Of a stretch of 64,000 nucleotides of DNA, positions 53,063 through 63,305 are shown in pieces. The position numbers were made by a program, and so were the translations under genes. This DNA is from Anaerocolumna chitinilytica (lineage in GTDB: Bacteria; Bacillota; Clostridia; Lachnospirales; Lachnospiraceae). Where the stretch lies: assembly GCF_014218355.1 (NCBI RefSeq), contig NZ_AP023368.1:2670001-2734000 (forward strand), read 5' to 3'. The notes beneath the pieces are model-generated. The model was not told the DNA's origin and did no database searches. It was given only the letters and a program-made list of their open reading frames with translations. Each line of letters opens with the position of its first letter. Position 1 is the stretch's first letter.

Positions 53063-53776
53063 ATGGAGGCTTATCGTATTTTAGTGGTGGAAGATGACAG
53101 AGAGATTTTGGAAGGAATCAGTATATATTTAAAGAACCAGGGATATGTGGTCTTTAAGGCAGAAAACGGAAGAGAAGGCCTTTCCATAGCAGAGAAGGAA
53201 ACGATACATCTGGCAATTGTTGATATTATGATGCCAGGAATGGATGGGATAACCATGACTATGAAAATAAGAGAAAGTCATGATTTTCCCATAATCATGC
53301 TGACAGCGAAGTCTGAAGAGATTGATAAATTAACAGGTTTTCAATGTGGGGCGGATGATTATGTAACGAAACCCTTTGCTCCTCTGGAGCTTTTAGCCAG
53401 AGTGAATTCACAGTTGCGTAGGTACAAAAAGTATCTGGATGTTTTAAACCATATGGAAAAAGAAGATGAGAATGTCTACGTAGTGGGGGGGCTGGAACTA
53501 AATGAGAATACAGTTACCTTAAGTGTTGATGGCAATGGGGTGAAGGTAACACCTCTGGAATTTAAGATAATGGCTCTGCTGATGAAAAATCCCGGAAGGG
53601 TATTCTCCTCAGATGAGATATATGAAAAAGTGTGGAATGAACGTGCGGTAAATACAGATACCATTATGGTACATATCCGTAACCTTCGGGAGAAGATAGA
53701 ATATAACCCGAAGGAACCAAAATATTTAAAGGTGGTGTGGGGTGTTGGATACAAGATTGAAAAACAACAGCGATAG
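53063..53776 (+). CDS. OmpR/VanR-type response regulator
   Basis: 237 residues. Receiver domain with acidic pair at 11-12 (VVEDDREIL), phosphorylated Asp54 in AIVDIMMPGMDG and Lys in TKPFAPLEL; after a short linker (to about residue 145) a winged helix with TPLEFKIMALLMKNPGRVFSSDEI and HIRNLREKIE. The VanR-like linker and context resemble peptide-antibiotic sensing systems, but no resistance genes adjoin. The histidine kinase gene starts 35 bases before its stop, so both are coupled. Confidence 0.9.
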   Translation: MEAYRILVVEDDREILEGISIYLKNQGYVVFKAENGREGLSIAEKETIHLAIVDIMMPGMDGITMTMKIRESHDFPIIMLTAKSEEIDKLTGFQCGADDYVTKPFAPLELLARVNSQLRRYKKYLDVLNHMEKEDENVYVVGGLELNENTVTLSVDGNGVKVTPLEFKIMALLMKNPGRVFSSDEIYEKVWNERAVNTDTIMVHIRNLREKIEYNPKEPKYLKVVWGVGYKIEKQQR

Positions 53777-56012
53777 AAAAGGGCTTGGTTTATTTGTCAG
53801 TGTGTTACTGCTTGCACTTTTGGCAACAGCAGTTTTATTCTTTTATAAACCAATTGTACAGAATGCAAAAGGCTTTTTAGAAATTTCTCAGACGAACAGA
53901 GAGAAAGATATGGAAAACCTTAAAGAATCAGAAGAAAGTAATTTTTTAGAATGCTTATTCCAAGGAAATTACATTTTAAAATGGGATTTGGAACGGCAGA
54001 AAAGTAATAAAAAGTTTGGATCAAGTGATGTCTACTTAAATAATATTGATAGTATAGCAAATCTAAATGATGAAAATGATGAAAATACAGATGATGACTA
54101 TGATAATTTTAAGAATGATTTTGCATCCTTAATGGATGACTGGTATTATCAATTTTACTATGGTACTCTGTCAAAATTTCAGCTTGAATATTATATAAAA
54201 GATAATACAACAGATACACATTTAACCAACACCGGATCTGATCTATCTGCCTTTCTCTCCGAAGGTGAAAAAGCAGAAAATATGAAGAAGCAATATTACT
54301 TTTATGCGGTATTACAGTTTGATAAGGACGGTAATTTGAATATACCTTATTTTCATGGGGTATCAAAAAGTAGTAAAGATACATTCCTTAGCCTTAACTT
54401 AACGGAAGAAATGGTGAATAGAAGCTGGAATAATGCAGCCTGGTATGCCAGCAGGGTTAAAAAGCTCTCTGATATGACGGTTGTATACGCGGTAAAGTCT
54501 GAATCTTTTCTGCAAAATGATTATCAGCAGCAGATGGGGTACTTAAGCAGTCAAATGATTAATGATGCCTATAGCAGAGCAGGTGCCGGTTATCTTTATG
54601 TAATTAGTATTATACTGGTTCTTCTACTTGGATTTATCCTCCCGGCTATAAAACCTTTAGGTGTTGGAAAAGGGATCGAAGCAAAAATTCCTTTAGAGAT
54701 ATGGGCTATAGGAGCTGCATTAACCGTTTCATTTTATGATGAAGTATTACTGGACCTTATTAGAGAAACGGTAAAGGGAGATTTATTTACTTTAAATGGA
54801 AACCACATTTTTACAGAAGGAATGTCAAGAGTAGTCGTAAATATTTTTAATGTTTTTATATGGTTTTTAATATTCTTGTGTTGGTTCGCAGCAGCACTTT
54901 CAATCCGTGAATTATTCATAAAAAAGCCGGCGAAGTATCTGAAAGAGAATACCATCAGCATTCGGTTTTTGTTCTGGATAGGAAGAAGTTTAAAGAAGGG
55001 ATGGTTTTATGTCAGTTCTTTTGATATGAGTAAAAAAGACAATAAAAAGATTCTTCTGCTGCTTGGCGGTAATATGATTGTTATGATTATCCTTTGTTCC
55101 ATGTGGGAAGCCGGGGTTATAGGCGCTATCATCTATACAGGAATTCTTTTTTACTTCGTTAATAAGTATAAGAATAAGATTACCTCAGGTTATAATACCA
55201 TCACGGAAGCTGCCGGGAAATTATCCGAAGGAAACCTGGAGGTTACAATAGGGAATGCAGGTATCTTTAATCCGCTGAAAGAACAGTTAATGAGGGTACA
55301 GCAAGGGTTTCGAAAAGCAGTCTTAGAGGAAACAAAGAGCCAGAAGATGAAAGCAGAGTTGATAACAAATGTATCCCATGATCTGAAGACACCGCTAACT
55401 GCGATAATTACTTACGTAGATTTATTAAAGAATGAGAATCTCTCAGAAGAGCAAAGGGCTTCTTATGTGGAAACACTGGACAGAAAGGCACTTCGCCTTA
55501 AAATATTAATTGAGGATTTATTTGAGATGAGTAAAGCAGCCAGCAATACCATTTCTATGAATCCGGTGGAATTAGATATAGCTGCATTGCTAAAGCAGCT
55601 GCAGTTTGAGCTAAGTGATCGGGTTGCAGGAGCAGGTCTTGACTTTCGTGTAAGAATACCTGATGATAAGGTAATCGCCTGGTTGGATAGTGATAAAACT
55701 TATCGCATATTTGAAAATCTTCTTATAAACATGTGTAAGTATGCTCTTCAAGGTTCCAGAGCCTATCTTGATATGGAAGTTAAGGGGAATGAAGTAAATA
55801 TTACTGTTCGTAATATATCTCAAGAGGAACTGGATTTTACAGGGGATGAGATTGTTGAGAGATTTGTAAGAGGTGACAAAGCTAGAAATTCTGAAGGATC
55901 CGGCCTTGGTCTTGCCATTGCAAAGAGCTTTACCGAGCTTCAGGGAGGGACCTTCCAGGTAATAACCGATGGAGATTTATTTAAAGTTGTAGTTACTTTT
56001 CATCTGCTTTAA
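53742..56012 (+). CDS. large sensor histidine kinase with extracytoplasmic and polytopic membrane domains
   Basis: 756 residues. One membrane segment near 15-35, then an extracytoplasmic domain of about 245 residues (40-285) rich in Asp/Asn, then five to seven membrane segments (about 285-475), a HAMP-like stretch (KLSEGNLEVTIGNAG near 498), His546 in NVSHDLKTPLTA, and an ATPase core ending in GSGLGLAIAKSF. The N-box is NMCKYAL, an altered form of the usual NLxxNAxKY. Start is GTG at 53742 inside the regulator gene, preceded by AGGTGG. The sensor architecture suggests direct ligand reading at the membrane; ligand unknown. Confidence 0.85.
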   Translation: MLDTRLKNNSDRKGLGLFVSVLLLALLATAVLFFYKPIVQNAKGFLEISQTNREKDMENLKESEESNFLECLFQGNYILKWDLERQKSNKKFGSSDVYLNNIDSIANLNDENDENTDDDYDNFKNDFASLMDDWYYQFYYGTLSKFQLEYYIKDNTTDTHLTNTGSDLSAFLSEGEKAENMKKQYYFYAVLQFDKDGNLNIPYFHGVSKSSKDTFLSLNLTEEMVNRSWNNAAWYASRVKKLSDMTVVYAVKSESFLQNDYQQQMGYLSSQMINDAYSRAGAGYLYVISIILVLLLGFILPAIKPLGVGKGIEAKIPLEIWAIGAALTVSFYDEVLLDLIRETVKGDLFTLNGNHIFTEGMSRVVVNIFNVFIWFLIFLCWFAAALSIRELFIKKPAKYLKENTISIRFLFWIGRSLKKGWFYVSSFDMSKKDNKKILLLLGGNMIVMIILCSMWEAGVIGAIIYTGILFYFVNKYKNKITSGYNTITEAAGKLSEGNLEVTIGNAGIFNPLKEQLMRVQQGFRKAVLEETKSQKMKAELITNVSHDLKTPLTAIITYVDLLKNENLSEEQRASYVETLDRKALRLKILIEDLFEMSKAASNTISMNPVELDIAALLKQLQFELSDRVAGAGLDFRVRIPDDKVIAWLDSDKTYRIFENLLINMCKYALQGSRAYLDMEVKGNEVNITVRNISQEELDFTGDEIVERFVRGDKARNSEGSGLGLAIAKSFTELQGGTFQVITDGDLFKVVVTFHLL

Positions 56013-56041
56013 GTAAAATATATAATATGGTTTAAATATAG

Positions 56042-56100
56042 AAAGAACCATACATGTATGACAGGAGAATTAATCTACCTTCCTCTATGTATGGTTCTTT
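56042..56100. terminator. bidirectional terminator between the kinase and tspO
   Basis: AAAGAACCATACAT (56042-56055) pairs with ATGTATGGTTCTTT (56087-56100), 14 perfect pairs, with A-rich and T-rich flanks. Confidence 0.8.
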
Positions 56101-56149
56101 TATATGTTTTTTTCTTATGAAATTATTCGGATTCGTAGGTAATATATTT

Positions 56150-56626
56150 TTATTTGTTTAACAAGAACACACCTATATTTAAGTAATATGCTATTAAAAG
56201 CCATAAAAAATATGGAATGAGTAAAAGGGCTGCAAGCCGGCTTATCTTAAAGAATGTCATCATGGTCAATGCAACTAAGAAAATCAGCAGTGCTAATACC
56301 AATACTGACCAACCATATTCCTGAAAGCGGAAAAATACGATACTCCAGCTAAAATTCAGAAAGAGCTGTGCAGCATACAGACAAAGAGCTATCGTTTTGC
56401 TGATCGGCTTGGTATCAGATATGTATATCAGGTAGGCTGCAACACCCATTAAGATATAGAGTACAGTCCATACAACTCCAAACAGCCAGGCCGGGGGAGC
56501 AAAAGGAGGTTGATTTAGAGTTTGGTATACTTCGCTCTGACCGCCTGAGAGGAGGCTGGATAACAATCCCGTCAGCAATGCTATTCCAATGCTGATGAAA
56601 ACACCTTGAATATGTGGCTTTAACAT
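56150..56626 (-). CDS. tspO: TspO/MBR family protein (tryptophan-rich sensory protein)
   Basis: 158 residues with five membrane helices, the TspO fold. The conserved PPFAPPAWLFGVVWTVLYILMG and the LNFSWSIVFF / FLWLLIAYYLN blocks are visible. TspO binds porphyrins such as protoporphyrin IX and is linked to light or oxidative stress responses; in anaerobes its role is unclear. The start has a GGAGGGA site. Alone on the minus strand. Confidence 0.92.
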   Translation of the reverse strand: MLKPHIQGVFISIGIALLTGLLSSLLSGGQSEVYQTLNQPPFAPPAWLFGVVWTVLYILMGVAAYLIYISDTKPISKTIALCLYAAQLFLNFSWSIVFFRFQEYGWSVLVLALLIFLVALTMMTFFKISRLAALLLIPYFLWLLIAYYLNIGVFLLNK

Positions 56627-56758
56627 AGTTCCCTCCTATGAAAGATCTAAGCAGATTCCCTAAAACCTTCTTTGCTTTAATCATACTTTGCTAATACATT
56701 GTATGTATTAACAGGCGGAATATGTGAAGTTTCTATTGTACCCAAATCAGAAAATAGA

Positions 56759-58993
56759 TTAATCTGAAAATCCTATATTATCCAGTTTGATTTTTCCGTC
56801 GTTTACTTTATTAAAGTAAAAGCTGATTTCCTTAATCGAGCTGATGTCCAGTTTTTTGTTCTTATGTATAAAAGCTTCTATCGGAATACGAACAGTTTGA
56901 AAATAATGCTTATAAACTGGGCTATTAGTTATAAATTGAAGCTTGGTTGTCATTACCGGCAGTGAAGGATAGACCTTTGCATAATCTGATAACGCTGCAT
57001 AAGCACTTTCTCCTTTCTCATCTGCTATCTTAACAGTAAAATCCATAGGGGTGATATCTTTCTCACCTTTCTTAAACTCTCTGTCATCCATAACATCAAA
57101 TTCGAAATAGTTTTTAGAATTTTGGTAAGGCGAAGTAAACTGCATCTCATAATATGAGCTTAAAGAATCCTTCCAGGCATAGGAAAGAGCAAAATCATCT
57201 CTATCCGGTCCATTTAATTCATAATATAGTTTGGTTTCATACCAATAAGAAGAACCCATTGAAGAGAGTTTGACGTTGTCAATAGAAGCTGTTGTCAGAT
57301 CCGTATCTTCTTCAAAATCACAGATGGTTTGCACAGTACTGTCTTCATAACCATTCAGATATAGATTCTCAGGCAATTCCTGCCGCATTGTATTATAATC
57401 AGTAAAGAATGCTTTTGCTTTTGAATCCTTCCTGGCAGTAGCATCCAGGAATTTTTTGATGGTAGTTTTTAAGGTATTTTGCTGAGTTTTCACTGGAAGA
57501 AGATTTTTAGTATTTAACATCATGTTAAAAGGTGTCATTAAGTCGAATCTACCCCATTTTGTGTTGAACTGTCCATGGTTGGCATCTGCAATATAGAGGA
57601 AAGCTTTAAAATTATCCTTTGCTCCAGTAAAAGTAATGTTATGATATTGCTTTTCACCCATCATATAGGATACATCCTGATCGTTGGAGCCATGCACCAA
57701 CAGATAATTAATATCCTTCAGTTCAACATCCCTGCCGGAAGGGCGGTACTGGTCCGCACAAGGAGCAATAGCAATTAAAGATTTAATATTGAACTTATAA
57801 TAAAGATGGATATTGCCGTTGTCAGGAAGAACACTTAAGGTATTATAGAGAGCAGCGATGGTTATTGCTTCCCCTCCTCTGGAATGGCCTGCTAAAGTCA
57901 GATTATCAAAATCCATCTTTTGATATAAAGGGCTTTTCACAGATTTGTTGGCTTTTTCGATATCTTCCATATTCTCTAGGAGAAGGATTGCTCTGGCATC
58001 GTTTTCTCCGGATAAGCCTTCATCAATATAACCATTTAAGAAGCTTTCATCTACCGATACTACAACATAGCCGAAGCTTGCCAGATATTCACCCAGATAG
58101 GAGTAACCAAGATACGAATCAGCAGTCATCATATGATTTCCATGAACGATAAACATAACCGGATAATTATTACCCTCTGAGGGATACCATACCTTTCCCT
58201 TTACAGGAACCTTGTCAATACTGTATCCCCAATAAAAATCACGAATTTTTTTTGTAAATCCTTCATAAGTAACATAGTTGGAAAGATCAACCGTCGAGGT
58301 GGAAAGGCGGTCTCCCTTAGGACTATACTCAATAGAATCAATTTTTAAAGGACCCAGGGGTAAATCTGTGTTAGCAGAAAATACTTGCCTGTCTTTTTGA
58401 ATGGAAATGTACTCTTTTACATACTGGTAGGAAAATCCGTTACTTACTATAAACCAAGTTCCAGTCCCTGTTATCAGAAAAGATAGAAACAGAAGGACAA
58501 AAAGAGAGGGGGTCTTTCGGTGCAGACGAAATACTGCATAAAAACTGCGCAATAGCAGCAGTAAAGCAAGTATTAAGATAACAGCAAAGACCTGCGAAGG
58601 TGTATAAGTAGAATCCCCACCGCTGCCTAAGGACATATTCCACAGATAAGTAAACACCCAATAGAGCTCGATAATAAGATAAATACTTCTGGGAGATATC
58701 TTCCAAGCCACCTTTGCAATGGGTATTACAATCAAACGCAGAAGCGTCAAAAGTATCAGAATAACTATAAAACTAAGGAAGAACCCTAGAAGTTTAGGTA
58801 ATCCGGCATCCAGGAAAATAAGTGCAATCAAAGAACCCGTTATAATATCAGTAGGCAGGGCTAGCGGTTTTTCTGTGCCTTTGTAATTACGAAGACCCCA
58901 TTCTTTTATGCCTCCTGTTACCCGGAGGAATAATTTCTTCAGTGTTAATTGTATTGTTTTTATGAAGGTTTTAGTGTTAAATTTATATTTCAT
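56759..58993 (-). CDS. membrane-anchored alpha/beta hydrolase
   Basis: 744 residues. The first 200 hold about five or six membrane segments (ITGSLIALIFLDAGLPKL onward). An extracytoplasmic alpha/beta hydrolase domain follows: oxyanion area FIVHGNH near 270, nucleophile Ser in GHSRGGEA near 375, an acid in HGSNDQD and His in ADANHGQF. The remaining 230 residues form a beta-rich domain (QTICDFEEDTDLTT to FYFNKVNDGKIKLDN) like a jelly-roll ligand-binding module. The likely job is hydrolysis of an ester at the cell surface. Substrate unknown; chlorophyllase-like and dienelactone hydrolase enzymes share the core. Confidence 0.78.
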   Translation of the reverse strand: MKYKFNTKTFIKTIQLTLKKLFLRVTGGIKEWGLRNYKGTEKPLALPTDIITGSLIALIFLDAGLPKLLGFFLSFIVILILLTLLRLIVIPIAKVAWKISPRSIYLIIELYWVFTYLWNMSLGSGGDSTYTPSQVFAVILILALLLLLRSFYAVFRLHRKTPSLFVLLFLSFLITGTGTWFIVSNGFSYQYVKEYISIQKDRQVFSANTDLPLGPLKIDSIEYSPKGDRLSTSTVDLSNYVTYEGFTKKIRDFYWGYSIDKVPVKGKVWYPSEGNNYPVMFIVHGNHMMTADSYLGYSYLGEYLASFGYVVVSVDESFLNGYIDEGLSGENDARAILLLENMEDIEKANKSVKSPLYQKMDFDNLTLAGHSRGGEAITIAALYNTLSVLPDNGNIHLYYKFNIKSLIAIAPCADQYRPSGRDVELKDINYLLVHGSNDQDVSYMMGEKQYHNITFTGAKDNFKAFLYIADANHGQFNTKWGRFDLMTPFNMMLNTKNLLPVKTQQNTLKTTIKKFLDATARKDSKAKAFFTDYNTMRQELPENLYLNGYEDSTVQTICDFEEDTDLTTASIDNVKLSSMGSSYWYETKLYYELNGPDRDDFALSYAWKDSLSSYYEMQFTSPYQNSKNYFEFDVMDDREFKKGEKDITPMDFTVKIADEKGESAYAALSDYAKVYPSLPVMTTKLQFITNSPVYKHYFQTVRIPIEAFIHKNKKLDISSIKEISFYFNKVNDGKIKLDNIGFSD

Positions 58994-59023
58994 AAGGTAG
59001 TCCTTTCCGATTAATAAAAAGAA

Positions 59024-60193
59024 TCATTTTGACATATTCTTTTGAAAGTAATAATAGCAAAAGGAGGCAGCTGTTCCTATTAGAGCTGAAAGTGCCAGTA
59101 AAAAATAAGCTGTCAAATAAGAAAATTCTGCTATAAACTTTCCTGTAAACATCGGAAAGAGGGTCATACCAAGGGCGTATACGGCCTGATAAAATCCCAT
59201 GGCGGTAGACTTAACCTTAAGAGGTATCCCCTTCATTGCCTCAGAAGTCAGGTTTGAGAAGAGAATTCCCGTTGCCATACCGGGAAGTAGCTGCAGGGCA
59301 AGTAACAAAGGTATAAAAGGTGTAATCGGAACTAGAATACAATAGGCAGCCAATGCCAGGAATACAATCGGGACTAGAACCCTTGCTCCTAATCTTACAG
59401 CTCGTTTCGAGGATGAAACAGCAGATGTAGCAACGGCAGAAATCATATATATAATAGAAGAAAGTCCAATTATAAAGGAAGAGCCTCCCCTCATTTTTAG
59501 AATCTGTGCTGTAAAGGACATAGCAGTCGACATTTGTACACCCTGCTGTATCAAAGCAAGTAAACTAAAAAGAATAAGCCGTTTATGTAAGCATATTTTC
59601 AGTGATGCAAAGGAAGAAAGTGAGAATGTCCCTTTTCCTTTTTCTTCTTTCAGTAAGAAAGTAAGAATCGTCCCGACAGCTCCGGCTGAGATGCTTAACA
59701 AACATAAAATACTCATACCGAAATATTTATAGAGCAGCGAGCTAAGTAGAAAACCTGACAGGATACCAAGATTATTACACAATATTATTCTTCCGGTCGC
59801 TTTTTGCTGATCCTCTTCAGGAAAGAAGCCGGTATACATAACCATAAAGGAAATCCACATAGAAGATGCCATGCCTGATAAGAGATTAGCAGCTAGGAAT
59901 CCATAACCGTTCGGAATTAAAAAACGAATGAGAGAGGCTATACTTGCGGCGAGAGTTCCTGAAAGGATAAAGTATTTATGCTTTCCAACGGAATCAGCCA
60001 TAACCCCGACAGGAATCCTTAAGAGCATTTGAGTGATACCGTAGGCACCCAGAATACTGCCAAGAAATACCTCTGAAACTTGTACAGACAGAAGATAAGG
60101 AGTTTGATAGGGAATATAAACATATTGGGCAAACCAGAATAAAATCACAATAGCAGGCAGCAGAGCCTGCTTCTTCTTTACATGAGCAGCCAT
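59024..60193 (-). CDS. MFS transporter
   Basis: 389 residues with about 12 membrane segments. The inter-segment loop VGVMADSVGKHKY carries the MFS D-x-x-G-(R/K) pattern, and the second half contains VGLSSIIYMISAVATSA. It resembles multidrug or sugar exporters without a narrow specificity. Eleven bases and a GGATGG site precede the ATG. Lies 30 bases after the hydrolase in the same direction, so they may share a transcript. Confidence 0.85.
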   Translation of the reverse strand: MAAHVKKKQALLPAIVILFWFAQYVYIPYQTPYLLSVQVSEVFLGSILGAYGITQMLLRIPVGVMADSVGKHKYFILSGTLAASIASLIRFLIPNGYGFLAANLLSGMASSMWISFMVMYTGFFPEEDQQKATGRIILCNNLGILSGFLLSSLLYKYFGMSILCLLSISAGAVGTILTFLLKEEKGKGTFSLSSFASLKICLHKRLILFSLLALIQQGVQMSTAMSFTAQILKMRGGSSFIIGLSSIIYMISAVATSAVSSSKRAVRLGARVLVPIVFLALAAYCILVPITPFIPLLLALQLLPGMATGILFSNLTSEAMKGIPLKVKSTAMGFYQAVYALGMTLFPMFTGKFIAEFSYLTAYFLLALSALIGTAASFCYYYFQKNMSK

Positions 60194-60451
60194 GGGAATC
60201 CATCCTTTTTAGCATTTTAATACAATTATAGTACTTAGCTATCTTAAAAACAAGAGAATACAGTACAAAGAACTTCCAATAATGCTCTTGCACTGCCCAC
60301 TTTGTCTGACAGTCATTTTATTGCATAAAATTATGTATGAATGTAACAAAGTAGAGCAATACTTAGAAAAATAAACCTATTAAGGTTATGATTGTATTTT
60401 TAAATGAGAAGACATATAATGTAGCTGTCAGTATCAGAGAACTGAGATGAT

Positions 60452-63280
60452 ATGACTATTATGAAAAGAGGGATTTTTACATTGAGTGAAACAACGAACT
60501 CACCAGAAAACAAGGGTAATGTATCAAAACTGACGGCGGAAGAAGTGTATAAGCTTCTTGGTTCCTCCTCTGCCGGACTTACAAGCGCACAAGCGATAGA
60601 TTACCAAAAGAAGCAGGGCAAGAACCTGATTGAAGAAAAAAGGAAGAAATCAGTAATTCTGATATTCCTGGGGAATTTTACACATTTAATGGCTATATTA
60701 CTGTGGATAGGCGGTGCTGTTGCCTTTTTTGCAGGTATGGCAGAGTTAGCAATAGCAATCTGGCTTGTTAATGTTATCAACGGTGTATTCAGCTTTATGC
60801 AGGAACATCGTGCCGGGAAGGCTACGGAAGCTTTAAAGAACATGCTTCCTTCCTATGCAAGAGTTATAAGAGATGGAGAAGAACAGAAAATTCTGTCAGA
60901 AGACCTGGTTATAGGAGATATTATTCTTTTAGAAGAAGGCGATAAGATCTCAGCTGATGCTAGACTTATTGAATGCAGTGATTTACAGGTGAACCAGTCA
61001 ACTTTAACCGGGGAGTCTAATCCTGTCAGAAAGTTAAGTGAACCCATCTTCCGAGAGGATTTGACAAGAGCAGAAACACCAAACCTTATCTTTGCCGGAA
61101 CTAATGTATCAGAAGGTAACGGTAAGGCAATTGTTACAGAAATAGGAATGAAAACAGAATTTGGAAAGATAGCAAACCTTACGCAGAGCATGGAGGCAGA
61201 CGAGAGTCCGCTTCAGAAAGAACTCGACCGACTGACGAAACAGATATCAGTCATCGCTATCAGCTTCGGAATTTTCTTCTTTGTTGCTTCAATCTTTTTC
61301 GTAAAAGAAAAAGTGGCAGCATCGTTTATATTTGCACTTGGTATGATTGTAGCTTTTATTCCGGAAGGACTTCTTCCCACTGTTACCTTGGCACTAGCTA
61401 TGGCGGTACAGCGTATGTCCAAAAGAAATGCATTGGTTAAGAAGCTTTCTTCCGTTGAAACTTTAGGAAGCACTTCTGTAATCTGTACGGATAAGACCGG
61501 TACATTAACTCAGAATGAGATGACTGTAAGCCATTTATGGCTGGCTGAGAAGGAATTCCAGGTTACCGGGGTTGGATATGAGCCTAAGGGCGATGTACTG
61601 GAGGATGGTAAGAAGATAACTGCAGATAAAAATGCAGATGTGAAGTTACTTCTTTCTGCATCTGCTCTTTGCAGTAATGCAAGACTGCTTCCTCCCAATG
61701 AAGAAAATCCACGTTATACAGTGCTTGGTGACCCGACAGAGGCTTGTCTTGGTGTAGTTGCTAAAAAAGCAGGCATTGATGTAGCAAACTTAAGTACATT
61801 ATCACCCAGACTTAGAGAGCTTCCTTTTGAATCCAGACGTAAGAGGATGACAACCATTCATCAATTAGAAAAGCCGATGGATGGTACTTCTCGCATTGCT
61901 TATACAAAAGGGGCACCAAAAGAAGTCATGAAATTAAGCCAGTGGATACGCATAAACGGTGAGGCTAAGCCTATGACTGAAGACATGCGCAGCCACATTA
62001 TGGAAGCAAATGACAGATATGCGAGAGAAGGATTACGTGTACTTGCAGTTGCCTACAGACTGCTTCACAAAGAAGATAATCTGCCGAAAGCAATGAGTGC
62101 TTATACTCCCGATATTATTGAGCAGGATTTGGTATTTGTCGGACTTGTAGTTATGGCTGACCCGCCGCGTCCTGAAGTTGCGGCTGCTGTTGAAGAGTGC
62201 CGGAGGGCCGGAATCCGTATTATTATGATAACCGGAGATTATGGTCTGACAGCAGAAAGTATAGCCAAGCGAATCGGTATAGTAAAAGGAACAAATCCAA
62301 GGGTAATTTCAGGACTTGAATTGGAGCAGCTCTCTGATGACACCTTAAAACAATACTTAAAAGACGAAGTTATTTTTGCACGTGTTGCACCGGAGCAGAA
62401 ATTAAGAGTAGTAACCAATCTTCAAGAAATGGGTGAAATTGTAGCTGTAACCGGAGACGGAGTAAATGATTCTCCAGCCCTTAAAAAAGCAGATATCGGT
62501 GTTGCCATGGGTATTGCCGGAACTGACGTGGCAAAAGAAGCAGCGGATATGATTCTAACAGATGATAACTTTGCATCCATAGTTCATGCCATTGAAGAAG
62601 GAAGAGCTGTATACAGCAATATCAGAAAGTTCCTGCTGTATATTTTAAACTCAAATATGCCGGAAGCTGTACCATCAGCACTGTTCTTGTTTTCAAGAGG
62701 TGCTATACCACTGCCCTTAACGGTTATGCAGATACTTACGATTGACCTGGGAACTGATATGCTTCCAGCTCTGGGACTTGGAACAGAACACCCGGAACCG
62801 GGAATTATGGATAAACCGCCAAGAAACTTAAAGGAGCCTTTATTAAACAAAAAGCTTGTAATAAAAGCCTTTTTATGGTATGGCTTATTAGGCTCTCTTT
62901 TCTCTGTACTGTCCTATCTGTTTGTAAATATACAGAATGGATGGCCTAATGTTCCTCTGGCAGGGGGCAATGACCCTATTTATATCAAGGCAACAACAAT
63001 GAGTCTTGCTGCCATTGTTTTTTGTCAGATTGGCGCGGTTTTTAACTGCAGGACTGAAAAGCAATCGGTATTTAAAATCGGTCTTTTCTCAAATAAGCGT
63101 GTTAATCTCGGTATTGTTGTAGAAATTATATTGATTGTTTTACTGGTATACCTGCCGCCGTTACAGAAAGTATTCCATACAGCTCCTTTGGGCATTGCAG
63201 ATTGGCTGATTCTTTGCATATGGCCACCTATTGTTCTGTTGGTAGAAGAGATAAGAAAAGCATTTCTGCGTAGAAAATAA
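60452..63280 (+). CDS. P-type ATPase, Na,K-ATPase-like (type II)
   Basis: 942 residues. Cation ATPase N-domain, A-domain loop TLTGESNPV, aspartyl-phosphate motif ICTDKTGTLTQ (Asp347 when counted from 60452), KGAP nucleotide loop and GDGVNDSPALKKAD hinge. Two features follow Na,K- rather than Ca-ATPases: PEGLLPTVTLALA in segment four and DLGTDMLPAL...PPRN in segment six. It pumps a monovalent cation (Na+ out, perhaps K+ in) but ion choice is inference. A start at TTG 60482 (with AGAGGGA upstream) is as good as the ATGs at 60452 and 60461. TrkA genes follow 25 bases on. Confidence 0.85.
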   Translation: MTIMKRGIFTLSETTNSPENKGNVSKLTAEEVYKLLGSSSAGLTSAQAIDYQKKQGKNLIEEKRKKSVILIFLGNFTHLMAILLWIGGAVAFFAGMAELAIAIWLVNVINGVFSFMQEHRAGKATEALKNMLPSYARVIRDGEEQKILSEDLVIGDIILLEEGDKISADARLIECSDLQVNQSTLTGESNPVRKLSEPIFREDLTRAETPNLIFAGTNVSEGNGKAIVTEIGMKTEFGKIANLTQSMEADESPLQKELDRLTKQISVIAISFGIFFFVASIFFVKEKVAASFIFALGMIVAFIPEGLLPTVTLALAMAVQRMSKRNALVKKLSSVETLGSTSVICTDKTGTLTQNEMTVSHLWLAEKEFQVTGVGYEPKGDVLEDGKKITADKNADVKLLLSASALCSNARLLPPNEENPRYTVLGDPTEACLGVVAKKAGIDVANLSTLSPRLRELPFESRRKRMTTIHQLEKPMDGTSRIAYTKGAPKEVMKLSQWIRINGEAKPMTEDMRSHIMEANDRYAREGLRVLAVAYRLLHKEDNLPKAMSAYTPDIIEQDLVFVGLVVMADPPRPEVAAAVEECRRAGIRIIMITGDYGLTAESIAKRIGIVKGTNPRVISGLELEQLSDDTLKQYLKDEVIFARVAPEQKLRVVTNLQEMGEIVAVTGDGVNDSPALKKADIGVAMGIAGTDVAKEAADMILTDDNFASIVHAIEEGRAVYSNIRKFLLYILNSNMPEAVPSALFLFSRGAIPLPLTVMQILTIDLGTDMLPALGLGTEHPEPGIMDKPPRNLKEPLLNKKLVIKAFLWYGLLGSLFSVLSYLFVNIQNGWPNVPLAGGNDPIYIKATTMSLAAIVFCQIGAVFNCRTEKQSVFKIGLFSNKRVNLGIVVEIILIVLLVYLPPLQKVFHTAPLGIADWLILCIWPPIVLLVEEIRKAFLRRK

Positions 63281-63305
63281 AATTTTAAATAGAGAGGTGA
63301 AGGAC

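Noticed and set aside
52930..53097. 55-codon ORF with a GGAGG site before the second response regulator
   Set aside because: It spans the probable promoter -10 of the regulator and overlaps its start; the product is a basic string without domain features.
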